This document shows positions 21,776 through 31,279 of a DNA stretch of 64,000 nt, one piece after another. Source of the DNA: Branchipolynoe longqiensis. Its lineage: Eukaryota; Annelida; Polychaeta; Phyllodocida; Polynoidae. Below the pieces are notes generated by a model. The model worked only from the letters and a program-made list of their open reading frames with translations, was not told where the DNA came from and made no database searches. Within the stretch, counting starts at the first letter, position 1. Each line of letters opens with the position of its first letter. Position numbers and translations under genes: made by a program. The stretch lies in contig CM059186.1 in the NCBI GenBank assembly GCA_030323885.1, positions 24,881,849 through 24,945,848 of the forward strand, read 5' to 3'.

Positions 21776-21888
21776 CCCCCTCACCCCCCCCCCCCCCACA
21801 CACACACCCGCGCCGAGGCACTAGCCTTCCAGAATCAAAGGTTACACTAACACAAACAAGTATCCCCTTCCGGGATATTTATTGTCAT

Positions 21889-22465
21889 AAGCCCTGTTTA
21901 CACGGGCGATTTCAAACGCCACATATAAAACGCCTTGCCTAGATCGATTCACATTTGCCGTGTAGATGCGATGCTGTGGTGTTTTAGGGCTGAATCGATT
22001 CATATGAAACGGTTCATCTATACCACGTCGCGAGGTGGTTTATCTGAAGCGATTCAGCTGGTTCCCGGGCGGCGATAGTGTAAAATAGCAGTGCTCGCTG
22101 GCTACAAGCTCAGCTGTAACTATCGCTGGTGCCCGGCAGTGTTAGAGACCGATTAGACCGAAATCTATTGAATGCGATCATATTTAACAGAATTACATAC
22201 TCAAATAATGAAATTTAATTAAATTAACCTTAAATTCCAAGCGATATTAACGCAGCAGCTACATCGGCGTCGAATCGCCAAGTGTAAACTAAACAAATAC
22301 CAGTGCTCGCTGGCTACAGGCGGACCACTAAGGCTGCTGGTTCCCGGCGCCAAAACACTTTCAAACTCCGTCCGTGTAAACGCGCCTCTAAAAAGCTTCA
22401 TATAAATCGCTTCATATAAATCGCTTTGTCTAGATCGTTTCACAATTCCCCGTGTAAACACGGCT
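21889..22465. mobile_element. TIR element with GCCCTGTTTACACGGG ends
   Basis: Left end AGCCCTGTTTACACGGG and right end CCCGTGTAAACACGGCT are inverted. The interior has repeated ATCGATTCA/CGCTTCATATAAATCG words in both orientations. A decayed hairpin-element arm (22130-22300, with TTAACAGAATTACATAC) is embedded in it. The end resembles the GGCCCTGTCACAC family. Confidence 0.75.
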
Positions 22466-22639
22466 AAAAACACAAAAAAAACTAGGGAAAGGTAAATGAA
22501 ATGATATGGGCTATAATATATATATATATAATTATCAATATCCTAACTGAGGCTACTTCCGGGCTGCGTGGGCTTGTCCTCTCTTCGGATACCTAACTTC
22601 CGGGATTCGGAAGATGAAATAAGAATATACATCCTGGTC

Positions 22640-22722
22640 TCCCAATATGGCAGCACTATGAAAACTGCCATGATTACGCACTGTCACAAGTCAGTACCCG
22701 TCCTGTTTTAACCTTAGATGTA
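22640..22722 (+). mobile_element. SINE-1 fragment
   Basis: GGTCTCCCAATATGGCAGCA to GTCAGTACCCGTCCTG matches the 3' half of the body; both ends are lost. Confidence 0.75.
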
Positions 22723-23440
22723 AAAAATAAATTAAAAATAATAATAATGAATTACATAAAAACAAAAAATTAAACCACTGATAATTCAAGCAAACTCTTA
22801 GAAGGTATGCATGCTAGGCATGTTACAGCCATGAGTTAAACTTTCAACTTAAAACCAAACACTAATGCCCACTAAGACAAAAAAGTGATGGAAGTTAGAG
22901 AAAATATCTAGGTAACCAAACAACTAACCAATTGTAGAACTAACAGACTCACAGAGCATAGGAAGGTGTGGGAGAATGCTAACAAACAGAGAAAGAATGC
23001 ATGCAGTAGAAAGCTACACAACTGAAAGCAACAAAACAAAGGGAACCACAAGACTATTAGAAATTACATAAATTTATATAAATTATGCGATAGTTCTGTT
23101 ACTGTGAGATTTTACATCCATCACTTACGAAATGCTACACATTGAATTTGTTAAAATTTGGCCTAATGGTGATATATGTACTCGTAAACATCATGACTAT
23201 GGCTGTCACTAACTGCCACGCTTATCAGCTTTGATCTTGTTGCAGTATTGGTGGCTATAATTCGTTGTATAAAACCCTGACTGTATGAGCTGCAGTCATA
23301 AATCTCCACCCACACCCACACCCCAACACCCCAACACACCCATAGCCCTCGAATCCCAGAGCTGTTTCTGCGAACCAATCAACACTGGCCCAAACTTCTA
23401 CGCTTGGCATTTCGTTGTAAGGTGCCTCTTCACATACATG
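22723..23440. other. No recognisable gene
   Basis: AT-rich in the first half. A short A/C-only run (about 23306-23342) is present, but it is far shorter than the two islands and looks like an imperfect CCCACACC repeat. The segment GCAGTATTGGTGGCTATAAT near 23243 recurs at about 34113. Confidence 0.45.
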
Positions 23441-23446
23441 CACTGG

Positions 23447-23770
23447 ACGCGATAGCCGAATCGGCAGAGCGCTGGCTTCCCGTGTGGAATGTCGGGAGTT
23501 CGAGACCCAGCCGGGTCAAACCAAAGACTTATAAAATTGATTCTTGTTGCTACCTAGCCTGGCACTCGGAATTAATAGGATAGGGCAAGGAATGGTTTGT
23601 ACAGTGTCAGGATAATGTAACTGAGTGGGATATCGGGTCATGGTGCTGGTGGCCTGATCTCCCAGTGGGGCAGCACTATGAAGTCACCATGAGTGTGCAC
23701 TGCTACAAATCGATAGCCGTCCTGATATGACCTTAGATGTTGCCAGGATGTAAAACTCCAACAACCAAAT
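23447..23770 (+). mobile_element. SINE-1, complete, type B head
   Basis: Head GCGATAGCCGAATCGGCAG, AGCGCTGGCTTCCCGTG, B box GGAGTTCGAGACCC, linker GGGTCAAACCAAAGACTT, full body, tail ACTCCAACAACCAAATG. Confidence 0.9.
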
Positions 23771-23808
23771 GATAATGATGTATTTTTTGTTGTACATTAG
23801 TTGATTAA

Positions 23809-24568
23809 GGCCCAGTCACACCTTACCGGACTGGGGTACCGGACGAGAACCGGACACTGTCCGGTACTGTATGGCGATGTCCGGTACATGTCCGGTACCC
23901 ATCCGGCGGTGTCCGGTACAAGTTTTTAACATGCACAAAACTTCTACCGGACACCACCGGACTGACGTGTCCGGTTGGTGTCCGGTTGGTGTCGGTTGGT
24001 GTCCGGTTCATGTCCGCTACCCATCCATACGTGTCCAGTACCCATCCATTGGTGTCCGGTAACCATCCGTTGGTGTCCGGTTTGCTTCCGGAATTGTCTG
24101 GTGGCGAGAACGCCAATAAAATATATATATACTGTAGTAGTCGGCATTGAAGTTACCACATAGACAGGTAGGCGTGGGTAGTGTGTTGATATCAGGGAGC
24201 CTAGGTGGTGTAATGGTTAGCATACTGGCCCGGAATGCAAAGAGATGTGGGTTCGAGTCCTGTTCTATGGGCAATATTTCCCATTTTCATCACCCCCACG
24301 ACAATACCAAGAAAATCCCAAAAATACAGTCCGGTATGTGGCCGGTTGATGGTTGGTCCGTCAGGTTCTCATCCGGTACTCATCCGGTACTCGCCCGATA
24401 CTCGTCCGGTACATGTACGGTGCTTGTCCAGTTGTCCGGTGGCAATTGACCCAATTATGCTCCATTTCGATACATTTCGATACATTTTGTGTACCGGACA
24501 GCACCGGAATAGAAAATTCTTTGTCTGGTGGTGTCCGGTACTCAGTCCGGTAAGGTGTGACAGGCGCT
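23809..24568. mobile_element. TTAA-flanked TIR element with TGTCCGGTA interior
   Basis: Bounded by TTAA at 23805-23808 and 24569-24572. The left end GGCCCAGTCACACCTTACC is matched, inverted, by GGTAAGGTGTGACAGGCGCT. The interior consists mainly of TGTCCGGTACC-like words with varied spacers. A SINE-3 copy (24150-24305) sits inside. TTAA duplication is characteristic of piggyBac- and Kolobok-type transposons; no transposase is encoded. Confidence 0.85.
24150..24305 (+). mobile_element. SINE-3 copy with tRNA-like segment
   Basis: CCACATAGACAGGTAGGCGT, GTGTTGATATCAGGGAGCC, a tRNA-like segment at 24199-24272 and the end CATTTTCATCACCCCCACGA are the same as in the two copies at 27419-27603 and 27739-27923. 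It interrupts the TTAA element and is therefore younger than it. Confidence 0.8.
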
Positions 24569-24956
24569 TTAAGCAGGGGAAATTTCAATAGCGGATGATT
24601 GGTATTCCTCATTCCACTGTTCCTTGCCCTATCCACAAAATAAACACAAAAACCTCACAGTCAACAAGAACACTGCGGGAAGGAAGTCTTTCTGTCCGAG
24701 GAGTACAGCTCTTTAATATAATACCAGCTTACATTAGAAATCAATAAAACTGCAGTGTACAATCATTCAAAAGGCAGCTTGACAAGGTGTTAGAAACAAT
24801 ACCAGATGAACCACAGATTCCAGGATACACCCAGCTAACGCAAACAGATTCAAACTCATTGCTGTGCATGACAAAACTGAACAGAGCATCCTCACGACAT
24901 GCTGTGAGCCCTGATGGTGGAGTCTCCGACTTGGCCTGAGCATATAGCTCGAACAC

Positions 24957-25112
24957 TCTAATCTAATCTAATCTAATCTAATCTAATCTATCCTAATAAT
25001 GGCAAGCGCCTGGCTAGGAAGCGAGAAGTATAAATTATTGGGTTCAAACCCCACGACCTACCAAAACGACAAACGGACGCTCAACTCATTCGGTCATCCC
25101 GTCTGGCAATAT
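24957..25112 (-). mobile_element. (TAATC)n followed by SINE-1 head fragment, reverse
   Basis: Six CTAAT repeats run into TAATGGCAAGCGCCTGGCTA and end at the type A head complement (CATTCGGTCATCCCGTCTGG). Body and tail are missing. Confidence 0.75.
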
Positions 25113-25129
25113 ACTACACTATTATTACT

Positions 25130-25260
25130 ACTAATTATAATGATAATGTAAATAATGCATTATATTCCATATAATTAGTAGTATTGCTATTAGTATTATA
25201 TTATTATCATCGTCATTATCATCATCATCATCATCATCGTCATTAGCAAGCAGTGCTTTG
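25130..25260. repeat. ATT/ATC microsatellite-like region
   Basis: Imperfect ATTATTACT repeats and an ATCATCATC run at 25207-25240. Confidence 0.8.
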
Positions 25261-25544
25261 TAGTGGCTGACTTCATTACCAGGCGTACAGTGGGCGTTGT
25301 CTGCAGTCACAGTGGTTTTTTTTGTTCGGTTGGTGATTACCGGGAATGTATGTTCTACTTTGCAACAAGTGTAATGAGACGCGCATGCGCCTAGATTTGG
25401 ATACACGAGGACTCTGTAGCTTCCGGTGTCCGCCCCTCAGGAATGAAGAGACTTCCCGGCCAGGACTCTGCATAAACCAATGACGCATGGCCGCCTGTAG
25501 GGTGGGACTAGTGTACATCTAGCTCACACCATACCTCCGCCAAC

Positions 25545-25835
25545 CTCCCCCCCCCCCCCCGGCCTCCCATTCCCACCCCCTCCTCCTTCTTCCCTCCCTC
25601 CCCCCTCCCCGCCACCTACCATGTCCCCCCTCCCCCTGCCCCCTCCACCCTCTACTCCCCTCCCCCTCTTCCCTCCCTCTCTCCCCGCTCCCCCTCTACT
25701 CCCCTCCCCCTCTTCTCTCACTCTCCCCCTCCCTATCCCCCTCTTCCTCCACCCCTCTCCCCATCCCCTCTCCTCTTCCCCGTCCCCCTCCCCTCCCCTC
25801 CCTCCTCCCGCCTCTTCCCCTCCCCCATATCCCAC
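25545..25835. repeat. Polypyrimidine tract
   Basis: About 290 bp of CCCCTCCC-like sequence on the + strand, opposite in strand sense to the purine tracts in the first 17 kb. Confidence 0.9.
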
Positions 25836-26066
25836 TTATACCCGCACCAACACTGTTCATATTAATTAAAGCGCTGTTCGCCTTCTTATCCCATTAAAGG
25901 CGAAACTGGAGTGCAGTGCTGTTTTGTGTCTTCGTTATTTCAACAACGGAATGGATTCTACCATTGAGTCGCGGGTGGCGGTGGTGGGTGTGGGTGTTGG
26001 TGTGAGAGGGGTAGGAGTGGGAAGAGGCGACATTAATCCACACACCCGACTAGATCATATCAACAA

Positions 26067-26310
26067 GAATTGGCTGTGGCTGTGGGCAAGGAGCTTTGCC
26101 TACCCAGGAAATGTATAATAATAATGATTATTATTAGCAGTAGTAGCAGTAGCAGTAGCAGTAGCAGTAGCAGTAGTAGTAGTAGTCGTAGTAGTAGCAG
26201 TAGCAGTAGCAGTAGCAGTAGTAGTCGTAGTAGTAGCAGTAGTAGTAGTAGTAGTAGTAGTAGCAGCAGTAGCAGTAGCAGCAGCAGCAGCAGCAGCAGC
26301 AGCATTATTT
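26067..26310 (+). mobile_element. 3' end of RTE-like LINE plus AGT/AGC microsatellite
   Basis: 26067-26122 (GGCTGTGGCTGTGGGCAAGG, AGCTTTGCCTACCCAGGAAA) is the same as the 3' end of the LINE at 28.0 kb read on its own strand. It is followed by a long AGTAGCAGT triplet repeat, which mirrors the triplet repeat next to the LINE at 27950-27990. This is an extreme 5' truncation. The open frames through the triplets (poly-Ser, poly-Leu) are not genes. Confidence 0.85.
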
Positions 26311-26362
26311 GTATTATTAGTACCAATAGTATATTTAGTATAATTAATATCATTAGTATTAT

Positions 26363-26575
26363 TAGTTGGTTGTTGGAGTTTTACGTCCTGGCAACATCTA
26401 AGGTCATATCAGGATGGGTACCCACTTGTGACAGTGCACACTCATGGCGACTTTATAGTGCTGCCCTACTGGGAGACCAAGCCACTGGCACCATGACCTG
26501 AGATCCCCCCGCACCCAGCCCCCCCCCCCCCCACCAATTCAATCAAATGATCCTGACACTGAGCCAACATTGGGG
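26363..26575 (-). mobile_element. SINE-1, reverse, head missing
   Basis: GGTTGTTGGAGTTTTACGTC, CTAAGGTCATATCAGGATGG and the body are present; the copy is disturbed by a run of C at about 26519 and ends at CTGACACTGAGCCAAC. Confidence 0.82.
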
Positions 26576-26579
26576 CTGG

Positions 26580-27415
26580 CAGTATGCTGGCACTGCTCCA
26601 TTGAATACTGTTTGTTGAGGATTGCCACACCACCTGGTGGCGGGAATGTAATGATGGTGGGAAGATGGTAGGTTAATACCCCTTATCAGGACGCGACGTA
26701 TCTGCGACTGTTGTCCGTAATGTGTCAGGTCCAGTTGGTGCGGTGTTCAATTCGACGCAGAACTGACCTATGTGGTCTGGTCAGTGAAAACACTTCGGCT
26801 TGGACTGTCACTGTATCACACCAGCCAGACACCGACCTCTTCTTGTCACCTCATCCTGTATTCAAAGCCATAGATGAGAATCTTCTGAATTTATCCGGAA
26901 AACCAGATTTCTTTATCTGCCCGATTTTTCCCCTCGGATATGGTCAAGATTTGAGACCATTGTGGCTTCTCGCGTCACTTTAGAACTAGAAGTCCCAAAA
27001 ATTCATAACATATTTTCGTGATTTTTTGTTGTCAGGCCATTCCCATCCATGTGAAGCACATGCCCTGGGGTAATGTTACCTCTGGTGGTTCATGTCATAG
27101 CGCTCAGCCGGCATGTTTGGGTAGATAGATATAACCACCTTTCTGGGAACCAGTGGAACTGCGTGCGCATTGACGCGGTCATATCTGCTTTGCGCTGCGG
27201 TCTCGATGCCAGTGTCTGGGGATGGTGCACATTACATAGCTTGTAAACAGCAGGCTTGGGTTGCTTAATATATGTTTATATATATTATTGACACAGGCGG
27301 CCATGTGTCATTGTTTTGTCCCTCCCCACATTTAATATACCAAAGCAGTTACGACTGTGTATATATTTATATATCATTATGAGATGTTGGGAGTTCCATT
27401 GGGATTACACTTGTT
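26580..27415. other. No recognisable feature
   Basis: A 90-codon frame at 26711-26983 has no recognisable motif. Near 27382 the short string GAGATGTTGGGAGTTCCAT also occurs in the 31.1/56.0-kb repeat. Otherwise nothing found. Confidence 0.4.
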
Positions 27416-27418
27416 GCA

Positions 27419-27603
27419 AGTGTAGTGGTCTGCACTGACCTCTCAGGGAAGTAACCACATAGACAGGTAGGCGTGGGGAGTGTGTTGATATCAGGGAGCC
27501 TAGGTGGTGTAATGGTTAGCACACTGGCCCGGAATGCAAAGAGATGTGGGTTCGAGTCCCGCTCTAGGCGCAGTATTTCCCATTTTCATCACCCCCACGA
27601 CAC
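27419..27603 (+). mobile_element. SINE-3 copy, first of a tandem pair
   Basis: Begins GTGTAGTGGTCTGCACTGAC, contains CCACATAGACAGGTAGGCGT and the tRNA-like segment at 27498-27571, and ends CATCACCCCCACGACAC. The same sequence starts again 320 bp downstream. Confidence 0.85.
27498..27571 (+). other. tRNA-like sequence inside SINE-3 (not a functional tRNA gene)
   Basis: The acceptor stem GCCTAGG pairs with TCTAGGC (one wobble), the D arm is GTGTAATGGTTAGCAC, and the T arm is GTGGGTTCGAGTCCCGC. The anticodon stem CTGGC/GCAAA mispairs at two positions, and the loop lacks the usual U33. It is repeated three times within a larger dispersed unit, so I call it a tRNA-derived pol III promoter region. 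Confidence 0.7.
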
Positions 27604-27738
27604 TGGTGCCGTGATCAGGATCCTGTACAAGCTACAAGCTGTATGGTTGTTGAACCTACCCTGTGTATGTATGTGTTAGTGCATTGCCTGTATGTATGTA
27701 ATTGTAAGCATTACAAGACTTACAATTCCAGGGGGACG

Positions 27739-27923
27739 AGTGTAGTGGTCTGCACTGACCTCTCAGGCAAGTAACCACATAGACAGGTAGGCGTGGGGAG
27801 TGTGTTGATATCAGGGAGCCTAGGTGGTGTAATGGTTAGCACACTGGCCCGGAATGCAAAGAGATGTGGGTTCGAGTCCCGCTCTAGGCGCAGTATTTCC
27901 CATTTTCATCACCCCCACGACAC
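27739..27923 (+). mobile_element. SINE-3 copy, second of a tandem pair
   Basis: Almost identical to 27419-27603 over the full 185 bp (tRNA-like part at 27818-27891), suggesting a recent 320-bp tandem duplication that took the spacer with it, or two insertions. Confidence 0.85.
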
Positions 27924-28057
27924 AATCATATACATCACTCCCACCCTACTACTGCTACTACTGCTACTGCTACTAATAATAATAATTATTATTATACATT
28001 TCCTAGGTAGGCAAAGCTCCTTGCCCACAGCCACAGCCAATTATATACTTATATGAA

Positions 28058-30654
28058 TCAATCAATAGTTCCATCCTCTAGTCGAGGGTTGGATGCAATG
28101 GTTCTCCACTTGTCCCGATGTTGTGCTGTTCTGATAGACTGTGAATAATTCAAGCCTGTCCACTGTGAAATATTTGTAAACCATGATGTTCTTGGTCTCC
28201 CTCTCCCTCTGCTGCCATTCACCTTCCCTTCCAACAATGTACGGTATATTGAACTCTGACGAATGATGTGGCCAAAATAAATAAGTTTCTTTGTCTGTAT
28301 AGTGGCAAACAAGCTTTTCTTATTTTTAATTTTTCTGAGAACTTCTTTGTTGGTGATCTTCTTTGTCCATGATATTTTCATCATCCTTCGATAAGTCCAC
28401 ATCTCAAATGCTGCTAAACGTTTGTACATTTTCTTAGAGATTGTCCATGTCTCTGCCCCATACATTAGAGTAGACCACACATAACACTGAAGAATACGCT
28501 TCCTTGTTTGTATTAATATCTTACTTGATGTTAACACTCTATACATTTTGGAGAATGTTGTTCGGGCTATTGTTATCCTTCTTTTAATTTCTTCCTCACA
28601 TCTCCCATCATTTGTAATCTTTTGTCCGAGATATATGAATTCGGATACTTGTTCTATGTTTGTGCCATCTATGGTTATATTGACATTTGGTTTATCTGTC
28701 TTTTTACTTATAACCATTGTTTTGGTCTTCCTGGCATTCATCTTCATGTTGAATAGTATTCCAGCTTTATTGATTCTATTCACTATATCTTGTAGGTTTT
28801 TCTCACTGTCTGCTAGTATTACACTGTCATCGGCATATCTAAGATTGTTGATGTTCATGCCACCTATTGTCACTCCCTTGCAATCTTCAATGTGTCTGAA
28901 AATCATCTCTGTGTACAGGTTAAATAGACATGGTGACAATACACACCCCTGTCGAACTCCTCGTTTAATCATAACTTCATCCGATAGGCCCTGCTCCATT
29001 TTTATAAATGCACGTTGTGTCCAGTATAAGTTCACAATTAGTTTAATGTCTTTGCCATTGACACCAATATCTTGTAAACATTTGATTAACAGTTCATGAT
29101 TGACTCGGTCGAAGGCCTTCTCATAGTCAATAAAGCAGGCATAAACATCCTGGTTCACTTCACAATAACGTTCACAAATCATTCTCATATTGAAAATCCC
29201 TTCACGTGTACCTCTTCCAGATATAAACCCACTTTGTACGTTACTGATTTGTTCTTCAATTTTCTGTCTGTTTCTCAGTAAAATTATTTTCAGGATCATC
29301 TTCAACATATGACTCATCAGGCTTAGTGTTCTGTACTCAGTACACAATGTTGGTTTTAGCTTCTTTGGGAGTCGTACAAATATGGATTCATTCATATTCA
29401 ATGGTATAAATCCAGTCTCATAGATGTCAGTTACTAGCTTATGAATGATTTGAATCCCCACTTCATCTAGTCCTTTTATCATTTCTGATGTTATCTGGTC
29501 ACTTCCAGGAGCCTTACCTGCCTTTAGATCATTGATAGCCTTCTCAACCTCTGATACTAATATAATATTCCCATCTTCTTTCTCAATTGTGGGTGGGTTC
29601 CCTCTGTCATCATTGTATAGTTCGTTTACATATTCTTCCCATCTGGACTTTATTTCATCTTCTTCAAAGAGCATTTTGCCGTCTTTGTTCCACAACCCCA
29701 CAAAACCCAAAACACAACAAACAACCCAACAAAACACCCCCCAACCACACACCCCAACACCACAACCACAACCCAAACACCCAACACCAAAAAACAAAAA
29801 ACAACCAACAACACACCCCAAAACACAAACAACAAACAAAACACCCCAACAAAAAACCCCCACCAACCCACACACCCCACACTTGATACATTTACTGCTT
29901 CTCTGTCTGTATCCTTGACCTGTTATCTCTTTCACTTTCTTGTGCATCTCTCTTGAACGATGTTGAGACTCAAGTTGTTCCACTACTTCACACTTCTTAT
30001 TCCACCATTCATCTTTAGCTTTTTTGCATTCATCTTCTATTTCATTCTTCAGGTGTTTGTATTTAGGTGGATCAGTGGTTTTCACTTTCTTCCTTTCTGC
30101 CATCTTTTCTAGTATGGTTTGCGTCATCCATGATTGCTTTGTCTCTCGTTTTTTATTTGGTAACACCTCCTCTGCTGACTTGACCATGCTTTCTCTGAGA
30201 GCTTCCCATTCCATTTCAATGTTGTTATACTCTCTCTGAGGAGTTTCTTCATTCATCAGTACACTGAATTTGTTATGAACAGAGACATTATACTTAGTTC
30301 TGTATTTTGCATCTTTTAACATGTTCATATCCATTTGAATGTTGTTTTTAATTTTGTTCTGCTGTTTCAATTTCACTACCATACTGATTACTACTGGATT
30401 ATGATCCGAACATATGTCAGCACCTGGATATGTCCTTGCCTGTTTGATACAATTTCGATATCGTTGGTTGACAAGAATGTAATCGATCTGGTTCCGACAT
30501 ACATCACCAGGGCTCTTCCATGTATATAGTCTTCTCTTTGGATGTTCAAATAAGGTGTTAGCAATTACTAGTTTTGATGTCAAACAGAAATTTATCAAGT
30601 ATTCACCACGATCATTTCTCTCACCTAAGCCAAATCTTCCTGTTACTGGATATT
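28058..30654 (-). pseudogene. LINE endonuclease-reverse transcriptase polyprotein, 5'-truncated and interrupted
   Basis: The frame is open from 30654 (HEYPVTGRFG...) to the stop at 28058, about 865 codons; numbering below is from 30598. Residues 1-75 are the end of an apurinic-type endonuclease (RNQIDYILVNQRY, GADICSDHNPV). Residues 320-640 are the reverse transcriptase, with KAPGSDQITSEM, FIDYEKAFDRVNHE, GVRQGCVLSPCLFNLY and the catalytic YADD at 588-591. The C-terminus has the YRRMMKISWT and GRGRPRTSWF motifs seen in RTE-like elements. Residues about 239-303 are a Gly/Cys/Val/Phe-only stretch encoded by the A/C-only island and foreign to the family. The N-terminal endonuclease core is missing, so this copy is dead or needs help in trans. 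Confidence 0.88.
29690..29882. other. 193-bp island containing only A and C
   Basis: From 29690 to 29882 the + strand has no G or T. It sits between SSKCIK and NKDGKMLFEE of the LINE, which in related proteins are adjacent. It stays open because G/T-only codons contain no stop, and here the frame happens to continue. It resembles the island at 13084-13288, most strongly at its right end (CACCAACCCACACACCCC). Confidence 0.95.
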
Positions 30655-30689
30655 CATGTTATGCTTATATACTTATAATATATATAGCA

Positions 30690-30800
30690 GTTGTCGATGA
30701 ATATAACAACTAATGGAACCTTTTGTGATGTATACATGCATAATGGAGTATACATCATATATATCATTATATACATGTTTTATGTACATCATAATGGAGT
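30690..30800. repeat. Outlying units of the 51-bp minisatellite
   Basis: ATAATGGAGTATACATCATA, then ATCATTATATACATGTTTTA: the same unit as the array from 31280. Confidence 0.8.
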
Positions 30801-30802
30801 AT

Positions 30803-31278
30803 CATCATCATCATGCTGTCGGTCGCGATGCGACAAAGACTGCTTTCATTACTTGACTGCTGCCGCTCTCAATTTAGCACTCTGCTGTGAGAGTGATGTC
30901 CATGAGTCGGTCTTAATGTCTCTCAGCTTCAGGTTTACATTTCATGAAAGCTGCCTGCAAAAATGTTGAAGTGCTGCTGGCTTTTGCAACTTACCCGCAC
31001 CACTCTCTCGGGGAGCAAATAGAGGTTTCACACCGGAAAGAACATGTCCAGACAGGCGCAAAACTATTTGCCCTTGCAGTGGCTGGTCGGGAGATGTTGG
31101 GAGTTCCATACATCAACCGCCCTTAATGATGCCACAGTGACATGGTTTTCTGTTTAGGGTTTGCTCCCTCAGCCTTGGGTTCTGTCAAGAACCTGTACCA
31201 CAAGGCAGTGGTTTACAACTCTGCAGGGCAGGGGCGTCAAACTCCCTGAGGTATTGCAATACCTGCAATACCTGCAAA
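30803..31278 (+). repeat. Dispersed repeat with a conserved 60-codon frame, copy 1
   Basis: Starts (ATC)n GCTGTCGGTCGCGATGCGAC and ends CTGAGGTATTGCAATACCTG. It contains a frame (30944-31126) reading MKAACKNVEVLLAF...AGREMLGVPYINRP that matches the frame at 56024-56284 at about 50 of 60 residues. Against copy 2 it lacks about 125 bp after GCTTCAGGTTT. The product is unknown; it may be a piece of an uncharacterised transposon or a retroposed sequence. Confidence 0.7.
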
Positions 31279-31279
31279 C

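Larger units (their letters stand above)
27950..30657 (-). mobile_element. RTE-like non-LTR retrotransposon (LINE), 5'-truncated
   Basis: On the minus strand: end of the endonuclease, reverse transcriptase, C-terminal domain, a short 3' UTR (28057-28005) ending GGCAAGGAGCTTTGCCTACC, then AT and AGT-type triplets. A stop codon and loss of similarity at about 30657 mark the 5' truncation within the endonuclease. The 3' end recurs at 26067-26122. Confidence 0.88.

Noticed and set aside
23306..23342. Third A/C-only island
   Set aside because: Only about 37 bp, explained by an imperfect CCCACACC repeat; lacks the long shared blocks of the two islands.
24199..24272. Functional tRNA gene
   Set aside because: tRNA-like, but the anticodon stem is mispaired and the unit is part of a dispersed repeat (also at 27498 and 27818).
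26060..26501. Poly-Ser and poly-Leu frames
   Set aside because: AGT/AGC triplet repeat after a LINE 3' end; not a gene.
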